Shown in pieces: positions 32,188 through 40,918 of a DNA stretch of 50,254 nt. The stretch's first letter is position 1. Each line of letters opens with the position of its first letter. Below the pieces are notes generated by a model. It had not been told where the DNA came from, did no database searches, and saw only the letters and a program-made list of their open reading frames with translations. Source of the DNA: Amycolatopsis circi (GTDB taxonomy: Bacteria > Actinomycetota > Actinomycetes > Mycobacteriales > Pseudonocardiaceae). The translations under genes were made by a program, and so were the position numbers. Location of the stretch: positions 1 to 50,254 of the forward strand of contig NZ_PQIA01000064.1 in NCBI RefSeq assembly GCF_003385235.1, given 5' to 3'.

Positions 32188-32745
32188 TCAGGCGTTCTTG
32201 ATCGCGGAGATCTCGAACTCGAGGGTGATCTTGTCCGAGACCAGCACGCCGCCGGTCTCGAGCGCGGCGTTGAACTTCACGTTGTAGTCGCTGCGGTTGA
32301 TCGAGGTCGAGCCCTCGAAGCCGACGCGGTCGTTGCCGAACGGGTCCTTCGCGGAGCCGCCGAACTCGAACGGGACGGTGACCGACTTGGTGACGTCCTT
32401 GATGGTCAGGTCGCCGGTCACGTCGAAGGTGTCCTCGCCGGTCTGCGCGATCCCGGTGGAGGTGAAGGAGATGGTCGGGAACTCGTCGCAGGACAGGAAG
32501 TCGTTGTTGCGCAGGTGGCCGTCGCGGTCGGCGTTGCGGGTGTCGACGCTCTTGCTCTGGATGGTGATGTTCGCGCTGGAGTTCGCCGGGTTCTCGCCGT
32601 CCAGGGTGAACGAGCCCTCGAACTCGTTGAAGGAGCCGCGGACCTTGGTGACCATGGCGTGGCGGGCGACGAAGCCGATCCGGCTGTGCGAACCGTCGAT
32701 CGTGTAGGTGCCGGTCAGGTGGGCGTAGGTGGTCGCGCTGGTCAT
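32188..32745 (-). CDS. YceI-family protein
   Basis: 185-residue lipocalin-like beta-barrel of the YceI family, which binds isoprenoid-like lipids in characterised members. The start LTGTYTIDGSHSRIGFVARHAMVTKVRGSF is diagnostic, as is the run of beta-strands ending GVLVSDKITLEFEISAIK. No signal peptide, so it is likely cytoplasmic, as is common in actinomycetes. GAAGGAAC precedes the ATG. It is divergent from a MarR gene with an operator-like repeat between. Confidence 0.92.
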   Translation of the reverse strand: MTSATTYAHLTGTYTIDGSHSRIGFVARHAMVTKVRGSFNEFEGSFTLDGENPANSSANITIQSKSVDTRNADRDGHLRNNDFLSCDEFPTISFTSTGIAQTGEDTFDVTGDLTIKDVTKSVTVPFEFGGSAKDPFGNDRVGFEGSTSINRSDYNVKFNAALETGGVLVSDKITLEFEISAIKNA

Positions 32746-32769
32746 GTGTTCCGTTCCTTCGGGTCCTTG

Positions 32770-32783
32770 GTTGAGTGTTCAAC
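32770..32783. promoter_or_regulatory. Probable MarR operator before YceI
   Basis: GTTGA-gtgt-TCAAC, 24 bp upstream of the YceI start, has the size and TTGA/TCAA half-sites common for MarR regulators. TTGCGCGAGCAA (32809-32820), closer to the MarR gene, is a second candidate. Confidence 0.55.
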
Positions 32784-32842
32784 TAGCACTGTAGCCCACA
32801 ATAACTGATTGCGCGAGCAAGTGTCGGATATACTCCCCCTCT

Positions 32843-33325
32843 GTGGTGAACAGAACCCCTCTGACCAGTGAAGAAGAGGCAGTGTGGCGTCCGCTGATGC
32901 GCGTCGTCACGATCCTGCCGAGGGCGCTCGACGACCAGTTCGCGCACGACAACGGCGTCTCTCTGACGGATTACACCGTGCTCGTGTCGCTCTCGGAAGC
33001 GCCCGAAGGCAGGCTGCGGCTCACCGATCTGGCGGAGGCCACGGCGCTGTCGCTGAGCCGGATCAGCCGGGTCGTGGAGGCCATGGTGCGCCGTGGCCTG
33101 GTGCGGAAGGTGAAGTGCCCGCAGGACCGCCGGGCCGCGCACGCGACGCTCACCGAACTGGGGCAGGCGAAGTTAGCCGCCGCGTATCCCGGGCATCTTG
33201 AACGGGTGCGTTCGTTCCTGTTCGACCACCTCTCGCCCGAGGAGGTCCGCGCCGCGGGCCCGATCCTCGCCCGGCTGGCTGCCGCTCTGGAGCCGCCGGA
33301 CCGCGCGGCCTGCCCGGACGACTAG
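32843..33325 (+). CDS. MarR-family regulator
   Basis: 160-residue winged-helix repressor. The recognition part is RLTDLAEATALSLSRISRVVEAMVRRGLV, followed by the wing KVKCPQDRRAAHATLT, both standard. The start is the GTG at 32843 or the adjacent GTG at 32846. It faces the YceI gene and likely controls both. Its stop is 26 bp before the reductase gene at 33352, which may be cotranscribed. Confidence 0.92.
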   Translation: MVNRTPLTSEEEAVWRPLMRVVTILPRALDDQFAHDNGVSLTDYTVLVSLSEAPEGRLRLTDLAEATALSLSRISRVVEAMVRRGLVRKVKCPQDRRAAHATLTELGQAKLAAAYPGHLERVRSFLFDHLSPEEVRAAGPILARLAAALEPPDRAACPDD

Positions 33326-33351
33326 ACCCGCCTCCCGACGAAAGGCTTCCG

Positions 33352-34341
33352 ATGCCCGACCAGGGTGAGTTCAAGCGTGACACGAACTACATCTCCGACC
33401 GGATCACCGCCGACGGCCGCGACGGCTGGCCGGTGGAGCCGGACCGCTACCGCCTGGTGATCGCGCGCGCGTGCCCGTGGGCGAACCGCGCGTCGATCGT
33501 GCGCAGGCTGCTGGGTCTCGAAGAGGTGCTGTCGATGGGCCTGTGCGGCCCGACGCACGACGAGCGCAGCTGGACCTTCGACCTCGACCCCGGCGGCCGC
33601 GACCCGGTGCTCGGCATCGAACGGCTGCAGGAGGCGTTTTTCGCGCGGTACCCGGACTATCCGCGCGGGATCACCGTTCCGTCCATTGTGGATGTCCCCA
33701 GTGGACAGATCGTGACCAACGACTTCAAGCAGATCACCGTCGACCTGTCGCTGGAATGGGGTGCCTACCACCGGGACGGTGCTCCCGAGCTGTACCCGGA
33801 GCGGCTGCGCGACGAGATCGAGGACGTCGCGGAGAAGGTGTTCCGGGACGTGAACAACGGGGTGTACAAAGCGGGTTTCGCCACTTCGCAGGAGGCTTAC
33901 GAAGAGGCTTACGCCGCGTTGTTCTCCCGGTTGGACTGGCTTTCCGAGCGGCTGGCGGGCCAGCGGTACCTGGTGGGAGACACGATCACCGAGGTGGACG
34001 TGCGGCTGTTCACGACGCTGGTCCGGTTCGACGCGGTGTACCACGGGCATTTCAAGTGCAACCGGCAGAAGCTCACGGAGATGCCGGTGCTGTGGGCGTA
34101 CGCGCGGGATCTGTTCCAGACGCCCGGTTTCGGGGACACGATCGATTTCGGGCAGATCAAGGAGCACTACTACGTGGTGCACCGGAACGTGAACCCGACC
34201 GGGATCGTGCCGCTGGGGCCGGAGCTGGCGGGGTGGCTTACGCCGCATGGGCGCGAGGACCTGGGCGGGAGGCCGTTCGGGGACGGGACGCCGCCTGGAG
34301 CGCCGCCGGTGGGGGAGCGGGTTCCTGGGGTGGCCTCGTGA
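33352..34341 (+). CDS. Glutathionyl/mycothiolyl-hydroquinone reductase-like (GST Xi)
   Basis: 329-residue protein of the ECM4/YqjG group of glutathione S-transferases, which reduce thiol conjugates of hydroquinones. The catalytic cysteine is C41 in ARACPWANR. TVPSIVD, SGQIVTNDFKQI and the helical C-terminal domain (ITEVDVRLFTTLVRFDAVYHGHFKCNRQ) are typical. Actinomycetes use mycothiol rather than glutathione, so the donor may differ; this is inference. Its TGA lies inside the left arm of the palindrome at 34336-34379. Confidence 0.92.
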   Translation: MPDQGEFKRDTNYISDRITADGRDGWPVEPDRYRLVIARACPWANRASIVRRLLGLEEVLSMGLCGPTHDERSWTFDLDPGGRDPVLGIERLQEAFFARYPDYPRGITVPSIVDVPSGQIVTNDFKQITVDLSLEWGAYHRDGAPELYPERLRDEIEDVAEKVFRDVNNGVYKAGFATSQEAYEEAYAALFSRLDWLSERLAGQRYLVGDTITEVDVRLFTTLVRFDAVYHGHFKCNRQKLTEMPVLWAYARDLFQTPGFGDTIDFGQIKEHYYVVHRNVNPTGIVPLGPELAGWLTPHGREDLGGRPFGDGTPPGAPPVGERVPGVAS

Positions 34342-34379
34342 GTGCTAATCCCGGTTAGAACCGGGATTAGCACTCACGA
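34336..34379. terminator. Perfect 21-bp palindrome as bidirectional terminator
   Basis: Arms 34336-34356 and 34359-34379 are perfectly complementary around AG. The left arm begins TCGTGAGTGCTAATCCC and contains the stop codon of the reductase. It lies six bases from the stop of the leftward hydrolase. It is a sister of the element at 44684-44729. Confidence 0.85.
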
Positions 34380-34384
34380 CCCCC

Positions 34385-35053
34385 TCAGCTCGCCGCGCTG
34401 AGAAGGATCCGCAGCAGCTCTTCCGGCGCGTCGCGCATCAGGTCGTGCTTGCTTTCCAGCCCGTGGACGTTCCACTGTGGATCGTCGAGGAGCGGCCGGT
34501 ACGTCGGCTCGAACGGGGACCCGCCGTCCCAGATCCGGGCGTACACGTAGTCCCGGCGGCGGAACCGGCTCAGGTCCGCGTTCAGCCGGATCGACTGCAG
34601 CAGCGACGCCAGCGGGTGCGCCGACGCGCGCGGGTCGAAGAAGGGCAGCGGCGGCACGGAGTATCCGGTCTCGCCGACGCTCAGGTACCACTCGCGCTGC
34701 CGGTCGTCGGTCAACGTCCAGCAGGAGTCGCCGTTTTCCGGGACGAACGCGTCGAGGTACACCAGCGAGTCGACCAGTTCGGGCACCTGGTCGGCGGCAC
34801 CGGTGATGACCATGCCGCCGTAGCTGTGGCCGACCAGCACGGCGCGTTCGACCTGCTCGGCCTGCATCGCGCGGACGACGTCCTCGATGTGGGTGTCGAG
34901 GTTGACCCCGGAGTGCAGGAGGTGCTGCCGCTCGCTGAGGCCGGTGAGCGTCAGCGGGAGCACGCGGTGGCCGCGGTCGCGCAGCTGGCCGGTCAGCCGG
35001 TCGAAGCACCAGCCACCGTGGCAGGCGCCGGGGACGAGGACGTAGGTGGTCAT
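34385..35053 (-). CDS. Alpha/beta-fold hydrolase
   Basis: 222-residue esterase-like protein of the MekB/salicylate-esterase-type group. The start TTYVLVPGACHGGWCFDRL (with the oxyanion-loop HGG region) and the nucleophile elbow GHSYGGMVI with its serine near residue 96 are clear. A catalytic Asp/His late in the chain is expected; the late His in VHGLESKHDLM fits. No signal peptide. It is convergent with the reductase gene. Substrate unknown. Confidence 0.9.
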   Translation of the reverse strand: MTTYVLVPGACHGGWCFDRLTGQLRDRGHRVLPLTLTGLSERQHLLHSGVNLDTHIEDVVRAMQAEQVERAVLVGHSYGGMVITGAADQVPELVDSLVYLDAFVPENGDSCWTLTDDRQREWYLSVGETGYSVPPLPFFDPRASAHPLASLLQSIRLNADLSRFRRRDYVYARIWDGGSPFEPTYRPLLDDPQWNVHGLESKHDLMRDAPEELLRILLSAAS

Positions 35054-35142
35054 GGGCGCAACGCTAGAAGCAGCGCGGCGAGAAGTCCAAGAGCTGGTTC
35101 TTCCGTGATCCAGAAGTGCTGGTTATGCCGAGCGACGGTCAG

Positions 35143-35371
35143 TTCGTGCAGGCTCGGGATCGCGTTGCTCGGTTCGGTCGCGGCGTTCGTCGTCCGATGG
35201 CAGGGGCCGGGCCACGCGGAGGAAGCTGTCGTGACGGGTCTGCACGTCGCGATGGGCATCGCGGCGGTGCTCTGTGCGGGACTGGGAGTACTTGCGCTGC
35301 GGTGGCTTCCGAAGGATTCGTCAGCTGAGGACGTCGTGAGCGAGGGCGACCGGGTCGTCGACCGTGCCTGA
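35143..35371 (+). pseudogene. Remnant of an MFS transporter C-terminus
   Basis: A frame ending at 35371 reads LGIALLGSVAAFVVRW then VVTGLHVAMGIAAVLCAGLGVLALRWLP and a charged tail. This looks like the last two helices of a DHA2-type MFS exporter. No upstream part of such a gene is present; the sequence before about 35140 reads as the start region of the neighbouring hydrolase gene. It overlaps the end of the AfsR-like gene by about 50 bp. Probably a decayed fragment. Confidence 0.4.
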
Positions 35372-38300
35372 CGGTGCGGCTTGGACGGCGGCTTCGACGG
35401 CGGTCGCGTCCGGCAGGTCCAGATGAGGGCCGCCGCGGAGGCGGTGTGCGGCGGCCAAAAGATCGGCGGCTGCGACTGGGCGGCCCACCCGCAGCGCGTG
35501 ATCGGCGATGCCCACGAGGATGATCGTCAGATACAGCACCTCACCGGCTTCCGCGGCCAAGGCGAGTGCTTCGCGGCGGCGGTCCCGAGCGGTGGCCAGG
35601 TCGCCGGTTTGGGCGTCTAGGTAGGCGTGCGAGTGCTGGATTACCGCACGGAACAACGGATGCGGGTCGGACTCGCTCAACATCGCTTCGGCGCGGTTCA
35701 GCTCCCGGCGGGATTCCGCCAGCTCACCGCGCCAGCGCGCCAGATCCGCTTTCGTCTGCGCCAGAAACGCGAGCGAATCCGGGAACGGCACACTCCGCAC
35801 GTCGCGTTCGGCGGCGGCTACCGCGGCCGCTGCGGCTGCCTCGTCGCCGAGTTGCCAGAACAGGTGCGCTTGCCGTCCCCGGGCGAAGAGAACATCCTCG
35901 GCGGAACCGATTTCCGAGACGACTTGGATCGATTCCTCGTAGCAGGAAACGGCTTCCTCCAGCTCGCCGCGCCGGCCGACGACCTCGGCGAGGCTGTTCA
36001 GCGCCAGCGACATTCCCCAGCGTTCCCCGGTCAGCCGGAACAGCCGGACGGCCTCGCGGATGTCGGCTTCCTGCGCGGCCGGGTCGTGCCAGAGGTTCAG
36101 CTGCGTCCGCGCCCGGTGGAGCCGGGCGTGGGCGCGCAGCCACGGGTCCTCGTCGGCCAGCAACTCGTCCAATGTGGACTTGAGCGTGCTGCTGTCCGCG
36201 GTCTGCGTGAACACCGGGATGATGGATCGCAGCAAGGAATTCTTGCTGTCGCGGCTGAGTTCGAGTGCTTTGCGGCCCAAGACGTCGGCGGAAGTTTCGG
36301 AACTCATTCCGACGGTCAGCAGCAACGCGGCCATCGCGTACCCCATCGCGCGCAGTTCGCGGTCCACCTCGCCGGGCAACGCCAGCGCCGCCTCGATCAG
36401 CTCCTGCGCCTCGGTTTTGTGCCCGGTGAGCATCCAGAACCACGCGCACGACGTCACCAGCCGCAGCGACGTCGTGGCTTCACCAGCGGCAATGGCGCCG
36501 CGCGCCGCGGAGATCAGGTTGCCGTGCTCGGCGGCGAAACGCGCCAGCCATTCGATCTGCTCGGCCCGGCGCAGGTACTTGTCGCCAGTTTCGGCGAAGC
36601 AGGCGAACCATTCGGTGTGTGCCTGACGCAGTTCCTCGCGTTCGTCGGCCACGGTGAGCTGTTCCAGGCCGTACGCCTTGATCGTCTCGAGCATCCGGTA
36701 GCGCGGCTCGGTGTCCTCGGAGACGGTCAGTAGCGATTTGTCGACTAACGCGCTGAGCAGCTCGGAGGTGCCGCCGCAGACCGTTTCCGCTGCTGCCGCG
36801 GTCGCGCCGCCGGAGAAGACCGACAGCCGCCGCAGCAGTTGCCGTTCGTCCGGTTCCAGCAGATCCCAGCTCCAGTCGACCACCGCGCGCAGCGTGCGGT
36901 GCCGCGGCAGCGCGGTCCGGCTGCCCGCGGTGAGCAGCCGGAACCGGTCATCGAGCCGGGCCGCCAGCTGCGACACGGTCAGCGACCGCAGCCGGGCCGC
37001 GGCAAGCTCGACCGCGAGCGGCATTCCGTCGAGCGCCCGGCAAATCCGCACCACGTCGTCCACAGTGGAATCGTCGACGGTGAATCCTGGCCGCACGGCA
37101 GCGGCGCGGTCGGCCAACAGCCGTACCGAGGCGCACGACATCGCTTCGACGGGTGTCGCGCTTTCTGCGGGCAGGCTCAGCGGTTCGACTGGCCAGAGCG
37201 CCTCGCCGGTCACGGCAAGCGGTTCCCGGCTGGTCGCGAGAATGCGCAACCGCGGGCATTCGCCGAGCAGGTGTACGGCCAGCTCCGCGGCGGCTTCGAT
37301 GACGTGCTCACAATTGTCGAGCACCAGCACCGCGTCCCGGTCGCGCAACGCCCTTGTCGCCCGCTCGCGCGGAGTGCCGCTGGCGAGCGCTCCGGTGTGC
37401 ATCTGCTCGCGCAGGCCCAACGCGTCGAGCACGGCCTGCGGGACGTCCGCGCCGTTGGCGATCGGGGCCAGTTCGGCGAACCACACGCCGCCGCGTTCGG
37501 CCAGCAACTGCCGTCCGGTTTCCGTGGCCAGCCGGGTCTTTCCGGCTCCGCCGGGTCCGGTGAGCGTGGTAAGCCGGTACTCGCCGACCAGCTTCGTCAC
37601 GCGGGTGACCTCGGTGGTCCGGCCGACGAAACTGGTCAGCCCGGCTCGCAGGTTCGTGCGCGCTTCGTTCTCGTCGGCCACCGTTTCGCGGAGAATTCTG
37701 GTGTGTGCGGCGGACAGTTCGGGCGCCGGATCGGCTCCGAGTTCGTCGGCCAGCGCCAGCCGGATCCGCGCGAACACCTGCAGGGCTTCGGCCGGTCGTC
37801 CGGCGGCTTGCAGCGAGAGCATCAGCGCCGCGGCCAGCCGTTCGCGCAGCGGGTGTTCGGCCAGCTGGATCGACAGCTCTTCCGCGAGATCCGCGCCGTG
37901 GCCCAGCCGGAGCACGGCTTCGGCGTACTCCTCGGTGGCGGAAAGCCGCAGTTCGTTCAGCCGCGCGATGTGGCCTTGGAAGAACTGCGCGTCGGAGACG
38001 TCGCCCAGCGCTGGGCCGCGCCACAAGCCGAGCGCCTCGCGCAGCAGCACGACTCGCTTTTCGTCGGGTGCTGTCCTGGCCACGGTGACTAGTTCCTCGA
38101 ACCGCGCCGCGTCCACGGTCGCCTCGGGCAGCCGGTAGCCGGACGGCGTGGAATCGAGGCGCGTGCCGATCCGGCGGAGCCGTGAGACGAGCGCCTGCAG
38201 CGCGTTGGCCGTGGCCGGCGGACGCGTGCCCCAGACAGCGTCGACCAGCCGCCCGGCCGACACGACCCGGCCGGGCTCCAGCGCGAGGGCGCTCAGCAGC

Positions 38301-38383
38301 GTCCGCAATCGGGCGCCGGTGATCTCGACTGCGGCACCGTCGTCGTTCCGGACCTCCAGCGGGCCCAGCAAGCCGATCCGCAC
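35321..38383 (-). CDS. AfsR/SARP-type regulator with ATPase and TPR-like domains
   Basis: 1020-residue regulator. Residues 1-95 are an OmpR-type winged helix (MRIGLLGPLEVRNDDG, then SRLRRIGTRLDSTPSGYRL), and about 95-245 are a bacterial transcriptional activator (BTAD) domain. Next comes an AAA/NB-ARC-like ATPase with Walker A GPGGAGKTRLA (about residue 280) and Walker B VLVLDNCEHV. The remaining 500 residues are helical, TPR-like repeats. This architecture is known for AfsR-like and large SARP regulators, which often act on secondary metabolism. No biosynthetic cluster besides geoA is in the window. It is divergent from a TetR gene with only 75 bp between. Confidence 0.92.
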   Translation of the reverse strand: MRIGLLGPLEVRNDDGAAVEITGARLRTLLSALALEPGRVVSAGRLVDAVWGTRPPATANALQALVSRLRRIGTRLDSTPSGYRLPEATVDAARFEELVTVARTAPDEKRVVLLREALGLWRGPALGDVSDAQFFQGHIARLNELRLSATEEYAEAVLRLGHGADLAEELSIQLAEHPLRERLAAALMLSLQAAGRPAEALQVFARIRLALADELGADPAPELSAAHTRILRETVADENEARTNLRAGLTSFVGRTTEVTRVTKLVGEYRLTTLTGPGGAGKTRLATETGRQLLAERGGVWFAELAPIANGADVPQAVLDALGLREQMHTGALASGTPRERATRALRDRDAVLVLDNCEHVIEAAAELAVHLLGECPRLRILATSREPLAVTGEALWPVEPLSLPAESATPVEAMSCASVRLLADRAAAVRPGFTVDDSTVDDVVRICRALDGMPLAVELAAARLRSLTVSQLAARLDDRFRLLTAGSRTALPRHRTLRAVVDWSWDLLEPDERQLLRRLSVFSGGATAAAAETVCGGTSELLSALVDKSLLTVSEDTEPRYRMLETIKAYGLEQLTVADEREELRQAHTEWFACFAETGDKYLRRAEQIEWLARFAAEHGNLISAARGAIAAGEATTSLRLVTSCAWFWMLTGHKTEAQELIEAALALPGEVDRELRAMGYAMAALLLTVGMSSETSADVLGRKALELSRDSKNSLLRSIIPVFTQTADSSTLKSTLDELLADEDPWLRAHARLHRARTQLNLWHDPAAQEADIREAVRLFRLTGERWGMSLALNSLAEVVGRRGELEEAVSCYEESIQVVSEIGSAEDVLFARGRQAHLFWQLGDEAAAAAAVAAAERDVRSVPFPDSLAFLAQTKADLARWRGELAESRRELNRAEAMLSESDPHPLFRAVIQHSHAYLDAQTGDLATARDRRREALALAAEAGEVLYLTIILVGIADHALRVGRPVAAADLLAAAHRLRGGPHLDLPDATAVEAAVQAAPSGTVDDPVALAHDVLS

Positions 38384-38458
38384 CTCGTCGATGATGCCGC
38401 GTCCGAGGCTGTCCGTCCTCCGGGATCTCCCCGATATCCAGCAGCCTCGCGAAGAGAA

Positions 38459-39136
38459 ATGGAGTCGACACCAAGTTTGGAGTCTGCTTCACTCTTCGGC
38501 GTGGGACTTCGGGAATGGAAGAAGCAGGAGACGGTGCGGCGTATCGCGGAAACCGCGCTGCGCCTGTTCGTCGAGCGCGGATTCGACGCGGTGACGATCG
38601 CCGAGGTGGCCGAGGCCGCCGACGTCGCGGTCAACACGGTCTACAACCACTTCCGCGTCAAGGAAGACCTGGTGCTGCCGCCCTCCGAAGCCTCGGCCGG
38701 GCGGCTGGCCGGGATCGTTCGGGCGCGTGGGGCGGGAGTGTCCGCGGCGCGTGCGGTGCTGGACCACCTGCGCAGCGAGATCCAGCAGCGCTCGCGGACG
38801 ATCGGGCTGAGTCCGGGGTTCGGCCGCGTGCTGCCGATGATGCTGGCCGCGCCCACGCTCGCCGCCCGGCTGCAGGAACTCGGCCAGCAGATGATCGCCG
38901 AACTCGCCGACCTGCTGACTGCGGAAACCGAAGCGGCGCAAGCGGATCCGGTGCCCGGTCTGGTCGCCGCGCAGATCGGCTGGGTGCACAGCTTGCTGTA
39001 CGGCGAGATCGGCAAGCGCACCGTCGCCGGCGAGCGGCCGGACGACATCGCGGAGGCGGCGTTGACGCTCCTCGACGCGGTAGAAGGCCTGCTCAGCGAA
39101 CGAGTACTGACTTATGCGACCCGGAAGGACACCTGA
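38459..39136 (+). CDS. TetR-family regulator
   Basis: 225-residue repressor. The DNA-binding part is WKKQETVRRIAETALRLF followed by FDAVTIAEVAEAADVAVNTVYNHFRVKEDLVL, a textbook TetR_N. The C-terminal part is helical with no family I can name. The ATG at 38459 follows closely on the AfsR-like promoter region, so the two divergent genes probably share control elements. The DUF6204 gene follows one base after its stop. Confidence 0.9.
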   Translation: MESTPSLESASLFGVGLREWKKQETVRRIAETALRLFVERGFDAVTIAEVAEAADVAVNTVYNHFRVKEDLVLPPSEASAGRLAGIVRARGAGVSAARAVLDHLRSEIQQRSRTIGLSPGFGRVLPMMLAAPTLAARLQELGQQMIAELADLLTAETEAAQADPVPGLVAAQIGWVHSLLYGEIGKRTVAGERPDDIAEAALTLLDAVEGLLSERVLTYATRKDT

Positions 39137-39137
39137 C

Positions 39138-39434
39138 ATGGACGCGTTCCGCGTGATCATCCGCGGCAAGTTCGACGCTCTCGACGAGAGTGCGCGCGCC
39201 GCGCTGGAGGGCAAGACCGACGTCGCCTTCACCGAGGAAGGCACCTTCAGCTACGACGTCAACGCGACGGCGTTCACCTTCCGCTGCCAGGTCCCGGCCA
39301 GCCCGGACGACGACGAGCGCGCGGCGAAAGACGGTGCGGTCGCCGCGTTGGCCGCGCACGGGCTGCCGTATCGGGACCTGAACTATGCGGTCACCGATCT
39401 GCGGGCGATCAAGATCCGGCGGAAGAAGCGTTAA
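39138..39434 (+). CDS. DUF6204-type small protein
   Basis: 98 residues from the ATG at 39138, with GGAAGGA upstream inside the end of the TetR gene. DAFRVIIRGKFDALDESARAALEG at the start and DLNYAVTDLRAIKIRRKKR at the end match the actinobacterial DUF6204 group of unknown function. It is cotranscribed with the TetR gene and overlaps the 3' end of the convergent kynureninase by 26 bp. Confidence 0.82.
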   Translation: MDAFRVIIRGKFDALDESARAALEGKTDVAFTEEGTFSYDVNATAFTFRCQVPASPDDDERAAKDGAVAALAAHGLPYRDLNYAVTDLRAIKIRRKKR

Positions 39435-40698
39435 CGACGTCCGCCAGTGCGGTCGCTGCGCGCCAGCAGTCGTGGAAGGTGGAGTACATCGGCACTGGCG
39501 CGAGGCGGATGACGTCAGGGCGGCGCGCGTCCGCGATGACTCCGTGCTGGGTGCGCAGCGCGGCGCTGACGGCGTCGGCGTCTAAACCGTGCAGCCGGAC
39601 GGAAAGCTGCGCTCCCCGGCGGTCCGGGTCGCGGGGCGTGAGCACCTCCATCGGACGACCCGCGCAGGTCTCGGCAAGGAGCGTCTCTAGGTAGCTGGTC
39701 AGTCGGATGCTCTTGGCGCGCAAGGCATCCATGCCCACCGCGTCGAACATCTCCAACGCGGCTCGCACCGGGGCCATGGCGAGGATCGGCGGGTTCGACA
39801 GCTGCCACGCGTCGGCGGAATCGACCGGCGTCACCGTCGGCTGCATCCGGAACCGCACGTCCGGGTCGGTGCTCCACCAACCCGCCAGCTTCGGCAGGGA
39901 ACGGTCCGCGAGATGCCGTTCGTGCACGAATGCCCCGGCGATCGCGCCCGGTCCGCTGTTGAGGTACTTGTAGGTGCACCAGGCGGCCCAGTCGACGCCC
40001 CAGTCGTGCAGCCGCAGCGGCACGTTGCCCGCCGCGTGTGCGAGATCCCAGCCGACGACCGCTCCGGCGGCGTGCCCAGCGCGGGTGATCGCCGGGATGT
40101 CGAGGAATTCCCCGCTGTAGTAGTTGACCCCGCCCAGCAGGACGAGCGCGACCCGGTGCCCGTGCTCGGCGAGCCAGCCGGCGACGTCCTCGCTGCGCAA
40201 CGTCGATTCCCCGGGACGCGGCGAAAGCCGGATGACCGCTTCGTCCGGGTCGTAACCGTGGAACGCGACCTGGCTGCGCACCGCGTAGCTGTCGGAGGGG
40301 AAGGCGGTGTCCTCGATGACGATCGCGTGCCGCTCCGGGGTCGGCCGGTAGAAGCTGACCATCATCAAGTGCAGGTTGACCGTCAGCGAGTTCATCATCA
40401 CGACCTCGGCGGGCCGCGCGCCGACAAGCCGCGCCGCCGGATCGCGCAGTTGCTGGTGGTACGAAACCCACGGACGCTCGGCCTCGCCGTGCCCCTCGAC
40501 GCCGAGCCGGGCCCAGTCGGCGAGTTCCGCGTCCAGCGCGGCGCGCGTCGCGATCGGTTGCAGGCCAAGGGAGTTCCCGGCGAAGTAGGCCGTCTCGGCG
40601 TAGCCGCCGCCGGTCGCGGGCGGGACGTGGAACTGTGCCCGCGACGTCGGCAACGGGTCCTGAGCGTCGAGATCGCGGGCAGCCGCCTCGGTTGTCAT
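39409..40698 (-). CDS. kynU: Kynureninase
   Basis: 429-residue PLP enzyme that cleaves kynurenine to anthranilate and alanine (or 3-hydroxykynurenine to 3-hydroxyanthranilate). The PLP lysine lies in CTYKYLNSGPGA. Other family features are YFAGNSLGLQP near the start, VVMMNSLTVNLHLMM, the VGWDLAHAAGNVPLRLHDWGVD segment with the PLP-ring Asp, and RFRMQPTVTPVDSADAWQLSNPP. The ATG at 40698 has GCGGAG six bases upstream; the open frame extends to 40758 without family-like sequence. It faces a permease and MBL-hydrolase operon, which suggests a kynurenine or anthranilate pathway. Confidence 0.93.
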   Translation of the reverse strand: MTTEAAARDLDAQDPLPTSRAQFHVPPATGGGYAETAYFAGNSLGLQPIATRAALDAELADWARLGVEGHGEAERPWVSYHQQLRDPAARLVGARPAEVVMMNSLTVNLHLMMVSFYRPTPERHAIVIEDTAFPSDSYAVRSQVAFHGYDPDEAVIRLSPRPGESTLRSEDVAGWLAEHGHRVALVLLGGVNYYSGEFLDIPAITRAGHAAGAVVGWDLAHAAGNVPLRLHDWGVDWAAWCTYKYLNSGPGAIAGAFVHERHLADRSLPKLAGWWSTDPDVRFRMQPTVTPVDSADAWQLSNPPILAMAPVRAALEMFDAVGMDALRAKSIRLTSYLETLLAETCAGRPMEVLTPRDPDRRGAQLSVRLHGLDADAVSAALRTQHGVIADARRPDVIRLAPVPMYSTFHDCWRAATALADVVNASSAGS

Positions 40699-40802
40699 GG
40701 GGAACTCCGCAATGTCGGACGGATACGCGGGCTCCTCATCGTTCTTGCCGGACGTCATGCCCGTCCAATGCCTGATTCGCTCGTTCCCATGCCTTCCCGG
40801 CT

Positions 40803-40815
40803 ATACCGGAGGTAT
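40803..40815. promoter_or_regulatory. Inverted repeat between kynU and permease
   Basis: ATACC-gga-GGTAT within the 220-bp divergent promoter region. A candidate regulator site; no regulator gene is adjacent to confirm it. Confidence 0.3.
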
Positions 40816-40918
40816 TCCCGGACGGCTATGCCGCGGCGGGCATTCGGTATTTCCGCACCGCCGCGGATTGGGTCACGCTGTGCCGATCGACAACGGCCAG
40901 CAGAAGGCAGTGATCACG

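Noticed and set aside
36711..38138. 475-residue Ser/Ala/Arg-rich rightward frame
   Set aside because: Shadow of the AfsR-like regulator on the opposite strand; low-complexity composition and no domain.
40697..40918. N-terminal extension of the amino-acid permease
   Set aside because: The added residues are not family-like and would cover the divergent promoter region; the ATG at 40919 fits the family.
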